From Notamacropus eugenii (taxonomy: Eukaryota > Chordata > Mammalia > Diprotodontia > Macropodidae), in contig NC_092875.1 of the NCBI RefSeq assembly GCF_028372415.1, positions 189,377,522 through 189,441,521 of the forward strand: 64,000 nucleotides of DNA, in the 5' to 3' direction. Position numbers and translations under genes: made by a program. Position 1 is the stretch's first letter. The number at the start of each line of letters is the position of its first letter. Below the pieces are notes generated by a model. It searched no databases and was not told the DNA's origin. It was given only the letters and a program-made list of their open reading frames with translations. Shown here piece by piece: positions 53,560 to 63,976 of this stretch.

Positions 53560-54900
53560 CCAACAAGCATTGTTAAGTACCTACTCTGTGCCAGGCACTG
53601 TAGGAATACTGAAAGAGGCAAATGACTTTCCCTGCCCTCCAAGAAGCTTACAGTCTAATGGGGGAGAGAACAAGGAAATATGTTCAAACAAACTATATAC
53701 CAGATAAATAGGAATAAGAAAGAGAAGGTATTATAATTAAGAAGGGTTAGGAAAGGCTTCAGGTAGAAGATGGAATTTTAGTTGAAACTTAAAGGAAATT
53801 AGGGAAAACAGTAGGTAGACTTGAAGAGGGAGAACATTCCAGGCATATGGGACAGCCAGAGAAAATATCTCTGGCCAAGAGATGAAATGTCTTGTTCCTA
53901 GAATAGCTACAGCCAGTGTTACTGGAGTAAAGAGCATTTCTTGGGGAGAAAAATGTAGGAAGACTGGAAAGGTTGGGGTGGGGAAAAGTTATGAAGGTGT
54001 TTGAATGCCAACCAAAGCACTTTGCATTTGACCTTTGAGGTAATAAGAAGACACTGGAGTTTATTTAGTGGGGAGGGAGTGACATGATCAGACCAACTCT
54101 TTAGGAAAATCACTTTAGCAGCTGAATGGAGGATGGATTGGAGTGGGGAGAGACTTGAGGCAGAGAGACCTATCAGAAAGCTATTGCAGTAATCAAGTTG
54201 TGAGGAGATGAGTGACTGCATTAGAGCAGTGCCAGTTGCAAAGTAGAGAAGGAGGCTTATTTGAGAGGTGTTGCAAAGGTGAAATCAACAGACCTTAGCA
54301 GCAGATTGGATATGGGGGTGAGAGAGAGTGAGGAGCCCAAGATGACCACTAGCTTGTGAGCCTGAGGAATTGAGAGGTGTTGCTCTCTACAATATAGGGA
54401 AGGTGGTGGGGGAAGGTTTGGGGGGGGAGAAATAATTTGGATATGTTGAGTTTAAGATGTTTACTCAATGTTCAGTTTGAAATGTCTGAAAGGTAGTTGG
54501 AGATTTGAGATTAGAGGAGAACAGAGAGGTAGATGTGAGAATCATCAGCATAGAGATGGTCATTAAACCCAAAGGAGCTGATGAGATCACCAAGAGAAGT
54601 AATAATAGAGGGAGAAGAGAAGAGGGCCCAGGACAGAATCCTGTGGGACACTTGTAGTTAAAGAGTGTGAGCTGGATAAATATCCAGCAAAGAAGACTGA
54701 GAAGGAGCGGTCAGTTAGATAAGGGGAGAACCAGAAAAGAGTAGTATCCCCAAAACCTAGAGTGAAAAGAATATCAAGTAGGAGATAGTGATGAACAGTG
54801 CCAAAGACTGCAGAGAGGTCACAGAGAGTGAGAACAGAGACAAGATCATTGAATCTGGCAATTAAGAGGCACTGAGGATATCAATACCAACAGGAATAAA
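53560..54900 (-). mobile_element. L2-type LINE fossil (RT C-terminal part to 3' end)
   Basis: On the minus strand the 3' end at 53660-53560 is the classic tail: TAGACTGTAAGCTTCTTGGA and AGTGCCTGGCACAGAGTAGG. Upstream, 54221-53919 still reads MQSLISSQLDYCNSFLIGLS, then LQSILHSAAKVIF and DHVTPSPLNKLQCLLITSKV. This corresponds to the SRLDYCNSLLYGLP and HWLPI-type blocks at the end of the reverse transcriptase domain in L2-type LINEs. The remainder to 54900 aligns in style but is broken by stops. Such elements are the autonomous partners of MIR-type SINEs. Confidence 0.75.
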
Positions 54901-55265
54901 AGAAAGAGAATTTTTTGTTTTTTTGGGGGGGGTTATATTTTAATGGGCAAGATAATATATAAAAGGGGAGCTAAAAGCAGAGAAAGGAGAGAAGGTACCC
55001 CCTTTAGGGACATAGCAGTCAAACCCAGATAATGCAGGATGGCTGGTCTAGGCTCATTCCACAAAATAAAGGTTATGAGAAAAATTCACCAATAAGAGGA
55101 GGGACTCATAAGAACAGGGTCAGACAGCAGCTGAGACGTGGTATCTAAGTCCTGAGAGTCAAGGATAGGTGGTCAGGACTCTTCCTCAAAATGGAGATTC
55201 TTGGAATAACTCACTAAAAGGAGAGAAGGAGCCTTCTGGGACAGTCAGGAAGCAGCTAAAGCATG
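54901..55265. other. Unassigned noncoding DNA
   Basis: A T/G run at 54916-54932, then sequence I cannot assign. Confidence 0.4.
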
Positions 55266-55269
55266 GTGG

Positions 55270-55690
55270 CATGGCTTATTCCATTCCCTTTACTTTTCTC
55301 CAGCAGAGTATCCCTACTCTTGTTCTTTCCCTATATGTCTCCACCTTTTTGAATCTCTCTTTTTCTCCTGACTCATTTCCTATGTCCCACAAACATGCCC
55401 AAATCTCCTCCATTTTAAAAAATCTATCTTTTGAGATTACAAGGTCCTGGTAGCCCTGCTAGGTTCTTATCTCTCTCTTTTCTAAATTACACTACTTGAA
55501 AAAAACATCTACACTCAGTGCCTCCACTTTCTCACTCTCTTCCAAACTCTCCATATTTTGCCATTATTGAACTGAAACTGCTCTGGACAACTGTAATCTC
55601 TTAACTGTCAAATCTAACATGCTCTTCTCATTCCTCATCCTTCTCTACCTCCTTTCAGCATTTGATTGTGGTGTTGTTGGTTTTTTCAAC
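55270..55690 (+). mobile_element. L2-type LINE fossil (RT region), plus strand
   Basis: Weak protein-level text on the plus strand: ELKLLWTTVIS for the ETALL-type block, then CSSHSSSFSTSFQHLIVVLL, where active relatives have the LLDLSAAFDTVDH catalytic block. Opposite orientation to 53560-54900. Confidence 0.45.
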
Positions 55691-55714
55691 CATTAAGAGA
55701 TAATTGTCCTAGGT

Positions 55715-55896
55715 CAAGGGTGAGGAATCTGCAGTCTCAAGGCTTCTAAGCCCTTGGGAGCAGCCTTTTGACTGAGTCCAAGTTTTACAGAACAAATCCT
55801 TTTATTAAGGAGATGTGTTTTGTGAAGTTTGGATTTGGTGAAAGGGACACGTTTGAGGATATAGAGGGCCTTGAGGCCACAGCTTCCCCACCCCTG
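55715..55896. mobile_element. 182-bp palindromic hAT MITE
   Basis: The ends CAAGGGTGAGGAA and (complement) CAGGGGTGGGGAA form inverted repeats that extend far inward, so the whole element is a long imperfect palindrome centred near 55805 (ACAGAACAAATCC against its complement). Flanks are TCCTAGGT (55707-55714) and TCCTAGGC (55897-55904), an 8-bp duplication with one mismatch. No coding capacity. Confidence 0.85.
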
Positions 55897-55904
55897 TCCT
55901 AGGC

Positions 55905-56595
55905 CAAGCAGAGAACTCTGGCAACACAAGTAAGCCTTGTAGAGAGATGAGAATTCCTATCTTATGTCCAGGAGTCAGAAACTGCAGAAGTCACAGCTGA
56001 GCAGCAGTAAGGCACTGAATCACAATGGGAAAGAGCAAATCTGACCTTACTCTAGTACAGGTTTATTTGGACTATGGAAATTGAGGGGTTTTTTTGTTTG
56101 TTTGTTTTGGAGGGAGAAGATTGGAGTGGGCTGGGGAGTGGGGAGAGACGGAGCCAGGAATCTCAATTCTAGGTAGTGCTATAAATATGGAGCACCAGTA
56201 TAGATCACTAGGAAAGGAAGGGTTTATTTTGAGGGAAATTTCTGTGGGCTCAGATATAAATACATTCTATATTGTTCATCATGCCTAATAAACGTCTGTA
56301 TTCCATGCCTTGTTGCCTTGGTGTTCACATGAGACTTAAAGGCCAACTTGGACTTAAGCCAAATTCTGATGTTCTCAGGGGAAATCTTTGGTGTCCATGA
56401 AAGCCAGAGCGACTTATCAGGGACTTCTGGACACTGTGAACTCAGAGCTTCAGTCATGAGCTAAGGGTTACACAAAGAAGGCAAATTAGTTTTACTCCAG
56501 TAGAAATTATATCAAAACAGAATCATAACTGGTGGAAGTAGATATGAGAGTGGTGTCTATGTGCATAAAATACATTATTCTTGATAGCAATAACA
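55905..56595. other. Unique-looking noncoding DNA
   Basis: Nothing recognised beyond a T/G-rich stretch near 56085-56105. Confidence 0.4.
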
Positions 56596-56599
56596 ACGA

Positions 56600-56692
56600 T
56601 AATTAAGTATCGATGTACTAGCTATTATGGGCTGAGTACTTTACAAAATCTCATTTGATCTCACAATAACCCTGGGATGTAAACGCTATTAC
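56600..56692 (-). mobile_element. MIR/CORE-type fragment
   Basis: GGGCTGAGTACTTTACAAAA followed by CTCACAATAACCCTGGGATG. Confidence 0.65.
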
Positions 56693-56785
56693 ATTGCGAG
56701 CTACTTGTGAGCAGGGCTTATCTTTTGTCTCTTCTCGTATCCTAAGTGCTTAAGTACTTGATAAACATATGCTGTATTCTATGAT
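56693..56785 (+). mobile_element. L2 3' tail fragment
   Basis: GAGCTACTTGTGAGCAGGGC, ATCCTAAGTGCTTAAGTAC and TGATAAACATATGC. Confidence 0.6.
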
Positions 56786-56799
56786 CGTTGCTTTCTTAG

Positions 56800-57740
56800 T
56801 TAAATGCTCAGAAATTTTCTTCTATAATCAAGTTTCAGAATTTTGTTGGAGATGAAAGTTAAGTTCACAGGTTTGCAAATTCTGTCCTCATAAAGTTCCT
56901 GAAAACTGGGACAATATTTGATTGTGTTTCTTCAGTCCTGTGATTTCTTTCCTATTCAACAAGATCTTTCAAAGATTACTGAAAGTCACTCAACAGCCCC
57001 TTTTGCCAGTTCTTTCAGAACCCTCAAATGTAATTCATTCAAGATTGGTCATCTTAATTCAGTGAGAGCAGTTAAGTACTCTTATCATCTCCTTATTCAT
57101 CAAGGGTTTCAAGTCTGTTAACGATTTTGCTTCGGTCTTCCCAGTCCAAATATCATTTGCCTTGGAAAAAAATAGAAATAAAATGAAAATTATGCTTAAC
57201 CTTCTTACTATTGTCCATTATCTTGAACATGCAATCAATAGCCCTATCTTTTCTCTAATTCTCCTCTTCCTCACTACATAGGAGAAAAGCAAACATTTTT
57301 CTCAGCTTTCATTCAGCTCATTCTATGTTTTTAGTTCTGATGGTATTCTGACAGGACTGTTATTCTGTATGGTCAAGACTGTTTTATATGAATCCCTTCA
57401 TTACTGTCCCTTGATTTCATCCTCTGTGCAGAAAGTTTTTAAAATTAAGGTGGTTAATGAGTTCGCTTTGTAGCCACCTCAGTCTTTGCAGAAAGTTGCC
57501 TCTCTTTCTCTTGTTCAGGATAATTTCTGCTAATGTTCAGAATTTTATTTTTGAGAGCTTCCCATCTTTCTTGGGACAATCTCTTTTGCAAAATATTCGG
57601 CCATTTTATCCTACTTGTCCATTCCATGAACCTTTTGAAATCTACCTTCCCAAATGTAGGTTGCATTTCAGTCTATGCTGGGCTTTCCTCTTCTTCTCTT
57701 TCATAAACACTGCAATGGAGTGGTCACTTGCCTCCAAAGT
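56800..57740 (-). mobile_element. CR1/L3-type LINE fossil (linker and RT N-terminal part)
   Basis: Minus-strand translation across several frames keeps CR1-clade text. 57666-57454 reads GKVDFKRFMEWTSRIKWPNI and then SQERWEALKNKILN, the linker between endonuclease and reverse transcriptase (compare LFRDLLGRIPW and WLIFKDHLL in CR1). Further on it reads LHLRVLKELAKGAVE, LSVIFERSC, then KPVNLTFISNKILKL, matching the PRVLREL, LSIIFEKSW and PVSLTSIPGK blocks of CR1 reverse transcriptases. Stops and shifts are frequent. Confidence 0.65.
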
Positions 57741-58635
57741 TCCCATGATTACTACTTATGCCTTGTTGATTGGTATTGGTTCCAGAATAGTATTTCGCCC
57801 CTGTAACTTTTGAAAAGATAAAATTATAATTAAGGCAAGTTGCATGTGCTTTAGTTATCTTCTTTTGTTGCAAAAAGACAGAGTGAGAGACAAAAGAACA
57901 GAGAGAAAGACAGCAAGGGTGTTGAGAGAGAGAGAGAGAGAGATCCATTAGATATCCAGATAATTGAATTCCCCATTACTCCAATAGCATGTCTCAGTCT
58001 CTGTGTCAGGCTTTGGCATTCTTTGCTAAATTTACTAGATTTAGCTAAAAACTTAAAGACTGTACTATCACTGTAGGGTGTGCTCTGTTGTGTTAGAGAA
58101 CCCTGTACTTGGTGACATAAGTATGAAAGATGCTACAACCTATGTGATAACTGGGCAGATAAAGAACACAGGTTCTGATTCAGGCTGACTTTTGGAAGCA
58201 CATTATTTCCCTTATCTGGGTTGAGGTTATCCTCCACTCAAGTACCTTCTTATGGAGGAGGAAAATTAGAGTAAGAGAAGAAAATCCATCATGATAGATC
58301 TTAAATGAGGCATGTAATTGAGCCCTGTTATTTTACTGATGAAGAAATTGAGATTCAGAGAGAATGGAATGACTTGACCCAATATCTTTATGCTGCTTTT
58401 CCTTGACTTAGATACTTAGACAAGTATATTAAAAGTTTTCAAATCAGAGGACCTGGATTAAAATAAAATTTTCTTTTATTTTTTTAAATTTAAATTTAAT
58501 TTAAAAAAATAAAATAAAATAAAAAAATTATGCCACTTAATACCTGTGTGACTTTAAGAATTAGACTTTAGAATCCTCACTGTCTCTCATTCCCCATATC
58601 CAATTGTTACCAAGCCTTGTTGATTTTTACATTAA
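57741..58635. other. Noncoding DNA with short repeats
   Basis: A (GA)n run at 57925-57942 and a probable reverse MIR fragment at about 58320-58400 (GATGAAGAAATTGAGATTCA; GACTTGACCCAATAT). An AT-rich stretch lies at 58470-58530. No gene seen. Confidence 0.45.
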
Positions 58636-58639
58636 TAAC

Positions 58640-59390
58640 AACTTTTGAATATACCTCCAGTATATTGTGGAATATACACTCCAGTGGCTCCCTATCACCT
58701 ACACAATCAAATATAAAATCATCTGGTGTCTAAAACCTTTAATAACCTGTCCCCCTCCCCCTCTCCACCTTTCTAGTCTTACATCTTATACACTCCTCTT
58801 TCTCCTCTACTCAAACCCCATGTACACTGTAATCCAGTGATACTGTCCTCCTTGCTGAATAAGACACTCCATCTCCCAGCTCTGGATACGTTCATTGGCT
58901 GTGTTTCATGACTGGAATACTCTCCTTCATCTCTGCCTATTGGCTTCTTTCATTTCCTAGGTAAAATTCTAATTTCTACAAGAAGCCTTTCTTGATCCTC
59001 CGTTTTAATGCCTTCTCTCTGCTGAAAATTTCTTTTTTAAAAAAAATATTTTATTTCCCCTAGTTACATATAAAAACAATTTTGACATTTTTTTTTTCAA
59101 ATTTTGAGTTTCAAATTCCCTCCCCCATTGAGAAGTCAAACAATTTGACATAGATTATACATGTATAGTCATACTAAACATATTTCCATGTGAAAGAAAA
59201 TTGTTGAAAATGTCTAGTTTATCCTGTATCTAGTGTGTTTGTGTAATGTTGTTTGTATGTTGTCTACCTCATCAGGTTATGAGGTCCTAGAGAACAGAGA
59301 CTGCCTTTTGTGTTTGTGTCCCAGGGATTTTAGCACATTGCCTGGAACATAGAAGGTGCTTAGTAAATGTGTATTGACTGACTGGCTGAC
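58640..59390 (+). mobile_element. L2-type LINE 3' end, split by an L1 tail
   Basis: The coding end (CTCCAGTGGCTCCCTATCAC; CATGACTGGAATACTCTCC; AAGAAGCCTTTCTTGATCCT) is followed, after the L1 fragment, by the tail ATGAGGTCCTAGAGAACAGA, TTTAGCACATTGCCTGGAAC and ATAGAAGGTGCTTAGTAAAT ending in GACTGACTGGCTGAC. Confidence 0.82.
59036..59214 (-). mobile_element. L1 3' UTR end inserted in L2
   Basis: Plus strand: T/A-rich start, CCCCTAGTTACATATAAAAA, AATTTTGAGTTTCAAATTCC and CATATTTCCATGTGAAAG, the complement of a marsupial L1 3' terminus. TGAAAAT occurs on both sides (59022 and 59205 regions) and may be the target duplication. Confidence 0.72.
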
Positions 59391-59394
59391 TCTT

Positions 59395-59500
59395 AGCTCC
59401 TCAGTTTTCTTATGAATGAAATGATTAAATTAGATTAGACAGCCTCTTAGGGCCCCTTTCAGCTGTAACTCTTTGATACTGTGATCCTGGGATGCCATAC
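59395..59500 (+). mobile_element. MIR-type SINE 3' half
   Basis: CTCAGTTTTCTTATGAATGA followed by CTCTTAGGGCCCCTTTCAGC. Confidence 0.65.
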
Positions 59501-59559
59501 AGGTAGAAGGGGGAATGGAAAGCATTCCTGGGACACTTTTTGTACCCTGATTTGATTTT

Positions 59560-59946
59560 TTTTCAATTGTGGATGACAATGAGCCAAAAGATTAACAATG
59601 AATGCCCTCATGCAATTTAAACAAATAGGATCACTTCAGAGTGGATCCAGTGGGCTCTATAAAAGACAGATGAGCAAAGTTAGAGATGTCAGTCACCTAA
59701 GGAAACTCACACATCCCTGTCCGCAGAATAGCACTTACTTGTATGTCCATATTGACCCCAAGAGCCATTTGTCTGGGAAAGATGAATGTGCCACTCACAC
59801 GAAGGACTCTTAGGAATCAATTAAGTCATATCTTACTACTCACTTAAAAACTGGGACATTTGTTTCTGTAAGCCTGCCATGTGTTAAAAGCACCAATGTA
59901 CATTATCAATAAAGTTACAGCTCTGACAAAAAAAAAAAAAAAAAAA
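59560..59946 (+). pseudogene. Polyadenylated processed retrocopy, parent unidentified
   Basis: A 19-base A tail (59928-59946) is preceded at 14 nt by AATAAA (59908-59913) and by a non-repetitive transcript-like sequence without A/B boxes or SINE text. A 71-codon frame (59598-59813) ends LYVHIDPKSHLSGKDECATH. It may be the C-terminal coding end or 3' UTR of the parent; I do not recognise it. The 5' limit is a guess. Confidence 0.5.
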
Positions 59947-60935
59947 GCTCCCAGGGAAACCTAAAGCCCAGCTTTGTAGGAGAGCTGGTGGGGTGGGAGG
60001 AGAGAAGTGAGGGAGTGGAAACTGTTAGAGTGACTTTACTTTTCATTAACAATTTTAAGAGGAGAGTTTATAGTAGGATCTGTGACCCACAGATCCAAAA
60101 GTGTTAAATAAATAGCACAGGAAACTGCAAAATGATCTTATGTGAAGTCACTCTACAAGATGCATGTTTAATTAGCACCTACTAATAAAACAGATGTATG
60201 TGAAAATATTTCAGCTGACTTTTACTGTTCTGAACAATACAATATCAGCTCAGGGTGCCACGGGCAAGCAACATAACCTCATTTTAATTGAGCATTTTAT
60301 CACCCAACAAAATAAGAGACAGCTTGTGTTTTATACTTTTTTTTCTGTAGTGCATCACTATCCTACAATAAATGCAAAAATAAACTTCAAAACCAAACTT
60401 TAAATAGGAATTTATGAAAAGGCACAGATTTGGAGGATTTAGCAATCCATGGGTTTTTATGCGAAAACCAGGAGGTGGATAGACATCATATTGGTTATTT
60501 TAAAAGGAAAGTTTAGTGCTTAATTATTCTTTAAAACTTGACTGCACAGAAACATTTTCAGTAAATTACAAGGAAAGTCTTTGAAGAATAAACTGACTGG
60601 TCTTAAAAATGCAAAACTTCTATGTCCAGGATTTATTTTGTTTTCATAGGAACTTCAAGAGGAAGTTTACTTTTAGATGCACTTGATGATTTTTAGGCCT
60701 ATTATGAAAAAAAAAATAGTCAAGACAGGAAGTGATGAGTCAGATGGTGAAAAATAGGGAAAAAGAGATTGTAAACACTAACCCTTTAAAGAAGGACTAT
60801 CTAGTTTGCTTTGTCTTGGTGACAGTTAAGGGTGGTTATGACAGGCAGTTTTGAATTGGCTATTCTTATGTGAATCTTAGGTCTTTGATCCGTCTCCCTA
60901 CCTTTTCTAGAACCATAGTTTTTTAGGTTCTAAGG
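59947..60935. other. Repeat-poor noncoding DNA, candidate conserved element
   Basis: No repeat recognised. The segment 60110-60420, with TGTTTAATTAGCACCTACTA and CATTTTAATTGAGCATTTTA, has the look of a conserved noncoding element. A 69-codon frame there has no domain. Confidence 0.3.
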
Positions 60936-60939
60936 ACAG

Positions 60940-61210
60940 CTATGGAGTGTAATAAAACAATTAACTTGGAGTCAGAAAGATCTAAGTTCACATCTTGCTT
61001 CAGCTATTTAGATCACACGCTGGCTATGGACTGTAGGCAATTCATTTAACCTCTCCTGAGCCTCAGTTTGCCCAACTGTAAAACGGGGATAATAATAGCA
61101 CCTGTCTTCCAGGGTTGTTGTGAGAGAAGAACTCTCACATGAGATCTATTTCTATGAAATGAGATGATAATGTAAAAAACAGTTGTAAACCTTAAAGTTT
61201 ACAAATGTCC
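60940..61210 (+). mobile_element. tRNA-headed CORE SINE
   Basis: ACTTGGAGTCAGAAAGATCT, CATTTAACCTCTCCTGAGCC, AACTGTAAAACGGGGATAAT and CCAGGGTTGTTGTGAGAG in family order. Confidence 0.85.
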
Positions 61211-61339
61211 CTAAGAATGACTCTCATCAGAAAAGATAGCCTCATTTCTCTCCTGAAATATGACTTATAAAGCTCTGAATTTTAATTTTAAATTTAGAAG
61301 TTTGTGCTGCAGATATTAATGCAATATTTCCTTTTTTTC

Positions 61340-61412
61340 CTCATCACGGCATCATAGAATTGGAGCTGGAAGGGACCTCAGAAGTTATCTAGGGATCTTT
61401 AGTTACTAGTAT
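61340..61412. mobile_element. MIR fragment
   Basis: ATAGAATTGGAGCTGGAAGG followed by GACCTCAGAAGTTATCTAG. Confidence 0.6.
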
Positions 61413-61414
61413 AG

Positions 61415-61630
61415 TTACCAATAGAGCACTGGCCCTGGAGTCAGGAAGACCTGACTTAAAAGCTGGCCATGGACACTTACTAGCTGTGTGACTTAATTCT
61501 GTCTGCCTCAGTTCCTCATCTGTCAAATGAGCTGGAGAAGGAAATGGCAAACAACTCTAATATCTTTACCAAGAAAACTCCAAAAGGGGTTATGGAAAAT
61601 CAGACATGACTGAAACAACTCAATGAGTTA
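61415..61630 (+). mobile_element. tRNA-headed SINE with BovB/RTE-like tail
   Basis: AATAGAGCACTGGCCCTGGA, GTCAGGAAGACCTGACTTAA, GGAGAAGGAAATGGCAAACA and CAGACATGACTGAAACAACT. Confidence 0.88.
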
Positions 61631-61985
61631 CCCATGTATTGTCTAAACAAAATTTTAGGATATTCTGCTGATTTACATAAACCCTTCAATTGAGCAAACC
61701 ACATCTTTGGAGTTTTTTAGATGCTTAGAACCCTGATCAAATTAAATGTGACTTGTGGCTACTACACTATGCAGAGTGTCACAATCCCCCTTATTTATTT
61801 TTCTAATTCTTCATTTCAGAGGTTCTTCTCTGGCATCTGTGTTCTGTGCTCTTTTCTCCAGTGTTTCTGGTATACTCATCTGACTGTGAAAGAGTTAGGT
61901 ATAGTTGAAATATTACAGCATAATTATTTCATTTTAAGTTTTGTAAATGAGTTTTTGATTTAAAGGAATATAGTAGTGAATCACT
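61631..61985. other. Unique-looking noncoding DNA
   Basis: Nothing recognised; an 80-codon plus-strand frame has no domain. Confidence 0.4.
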
Positions 61986-61989
61986 TTTT

Positions 61990-62290
61990 AGAATCTAATC
62001 CAATAAGCATTGATTAAGCCCCTATTATGTTCAAATCAGTGTTGAGCACTAGGTATTAAAAAATAATCTCTTGCCTCAGGAACTTAGATAAAACATTACT
62101 TTTATTTGATTGGAGAGTATATGAAATATAACCAGACACATATAGATACAATAATTTGAAGAGGAGGGAAAGAGTATTAACAACTAAGAATATTATCAAA
62201 GTTTCCTAAAGCAGGTAGCACCATGAGCTGAGCTTTGAAGAAGGCTACAGACAAATCCAAGAGGTACTGAGGAAGAAGAATCAATAAGAT
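61990..62290 (-). mobile_element. L2-type LINE 3' end
   Basis: Plus strand: AGCATTGATTAAGCCCCTAT, then ATCTCTTGCCTCAGGAACTT, then AGCACCATGAGCTGAGCTTT with GAAGAAGGCTACAG, the same order as 53560-53790. Confidence 0.65.
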
Positions 62291-62321
62291 TGACCATTGA
62301 CTAGATATGGAGTGGTGAGGA

Positions 62322-62468
62322 TGAAAGACAGAGAGACAGAGATACACAGACACTCAGAGAAGGAGGGAGACAGAAAGAGCAAGTGAGAGACAGAGATGGA
62401 AGACAGACAAACAGAGAGGAGAGAGAGAGAGACAGAGAGAGAGAGACAGGCACACACACAGAGAAGAG

Positions 62469-62535
<67 letters not shown>
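62322..62535. repeat. GA/GACA-rich microsatellite with pure (GA)n
   Basis: Imperfect GACAGA units followed by about 31 pure GA units (62472-62535). Serine/leucine and arginine/glutamate frames across it are artefacts. Confidence 0.96.
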
Positions 62536-62539
<4 letters not shown>

Positions 62540-62690
62540 ATTTACTGTGGGGCCACAACTTGAGTGATTAGAAGGATGATGATTCCCTCTACAGAAAGAT
62601 GGAAATTTAGATGAGAGCTGGGCTTAAGTAGAGAGGTAATAAATGAGTTCCATTTTGGACATGGGTTTCTGGGTTATAACTTTGATATCT
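62536..62690 (-). mobile_element. Possible L2-type LINE continuation
   Basis: AATGAGTTCCATTTTGGACA at 62642 resembles the segment of the same family at about 54430-54460; weak. Confidence 0.35.
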
Positions 62691-63780
62691 ATGTGCTTGG
62701 ATTTCTTTAGAGGTATACCAGTGTAAGGCAGTTTATCTGGGTATGGGTCCCATGTTCCCATAGTGCTTGGGACCAAGAGGTCTTTGCTCATTGAAGGAAG
62801 TTATCTTTGGATTGCACCTCCCAAGAATCTCTGCATGAGTTCCATAGGTGGAATCATGTAGTGCCCTAATTAGATTGGCATGATTTCAAGGCACACAGTT
62901 TAATAGCTAGTGCAGGAGAGATGAGAGAGGGGAGGGAAAATTACAGCTTTGCTAGGCAAACAGAAGTAAGGGGGGCAATGAGATAAATCAACATACCCCA
63001 GACTGAATTCAACTGCCTTAGACTGAACCAGGTTTTCAGAGAGAAGTTAACAATGATCTCAGTGATGTTCCCTAGTAGCCATGTCACATTGCCCGAATTC
63101 CCAAGACTACAAATACAGGAAATGTCTGTACTAGCTTTCCATGAGTGGAATTATGTGTTCCTCTCACTGTGTTGGAGAGACTGAGGGGTTGTCTAGAAGT
63201 CCCTGGAAAATCCTAGGAGTGGCATCCAGTTGGTAATGGGTGATGAGAGCATTTTATACTCAATTCAATTCTTACTAACTTGCAATTCCATTTTAGTTTA
63301 AATTCTTTACTTTTAATTCACATTGTTATCTGACTTGGTTGGGCAAAACCACATTTAGAACCAGTCAATCAGAGTTTTGCCCCAGAGAACTAAAATTTGG
63401 AGGGATGCTGGTTGCACTTGGACTAAAAAACCCCCAAATCAAAAAATCTCCCCTAAATTGAATATGTCTAAAATGTTGCTTTGGGGGTTTGTTTGATGTT
63501 ACTTACCTTTGTGAGGCTTTCTTTAGGCGTATTAGGTGAAGAGTATGAAAAAACACTAATTATTTTTCTGTGGTATGATACAAAAGTGCTACAACAGTGG
63601 AGACTCAGAGATGTCATTTTGCATAAATGACTGTCCCAACAGTGCCACTAACTTTAGGTTAACTAAGCTGGAAGCCAAGTCGAAGTGCCCCTTGGCTATT
63701 CCTGGGTGAATTTGGGGATGGGGAGTGGGACAGGGACTCTTCACCATGGAGTATATACTTCTTATGGAGTCCTTATCAAA
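62691..63780. other. Unique-looking noncoding DNA
   Basis: About 1.1 kb with no repeat, RNA gene or supported frame. Confidence 0.45.
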
Positions 63781-63885
63781 TTTGTGAGCAGAGATAGCTA
63801 ATATATGTATTAAATATATATATAAAATATTATCCTATAGATTATACAAATATATTATTATATATAATATTAATATAATATTTTT

Positions 63886-63976
63886 ATTCTCAGCTGTCAT
63901 CTAATATATTATGTATATTATATCAATATTATATATACATATATACATATATATATTAAATGACACAGCTGAGAAT
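63886..63976. repeat. Imperfect inverted repeat with AT-rich loop
   Basis: The left arm ATTCTCAGCTGTCATCTAAT (63886-63905) pairs with the right arm TATTAAATGACACAGCTGAG (63954-63973) with a few mismatches and a 2-base bulge. The interval is almost pure A/T with TATA runs. Confidence 0.75.

Noticed and set aside
57457..57813. 118-codon plus-strand frame, Phe/Leu-rich
   Set aside because: The opposite strand carries CR1/L3 reverse-transcriptase text over the same bases, so this is a shadow frame.
62281..62571. Serine/leucine-rich 85-86-codon minus-strand frames, which resemble membrane segments
   Set aside because: Translations of (GA)n and GACA repeats.
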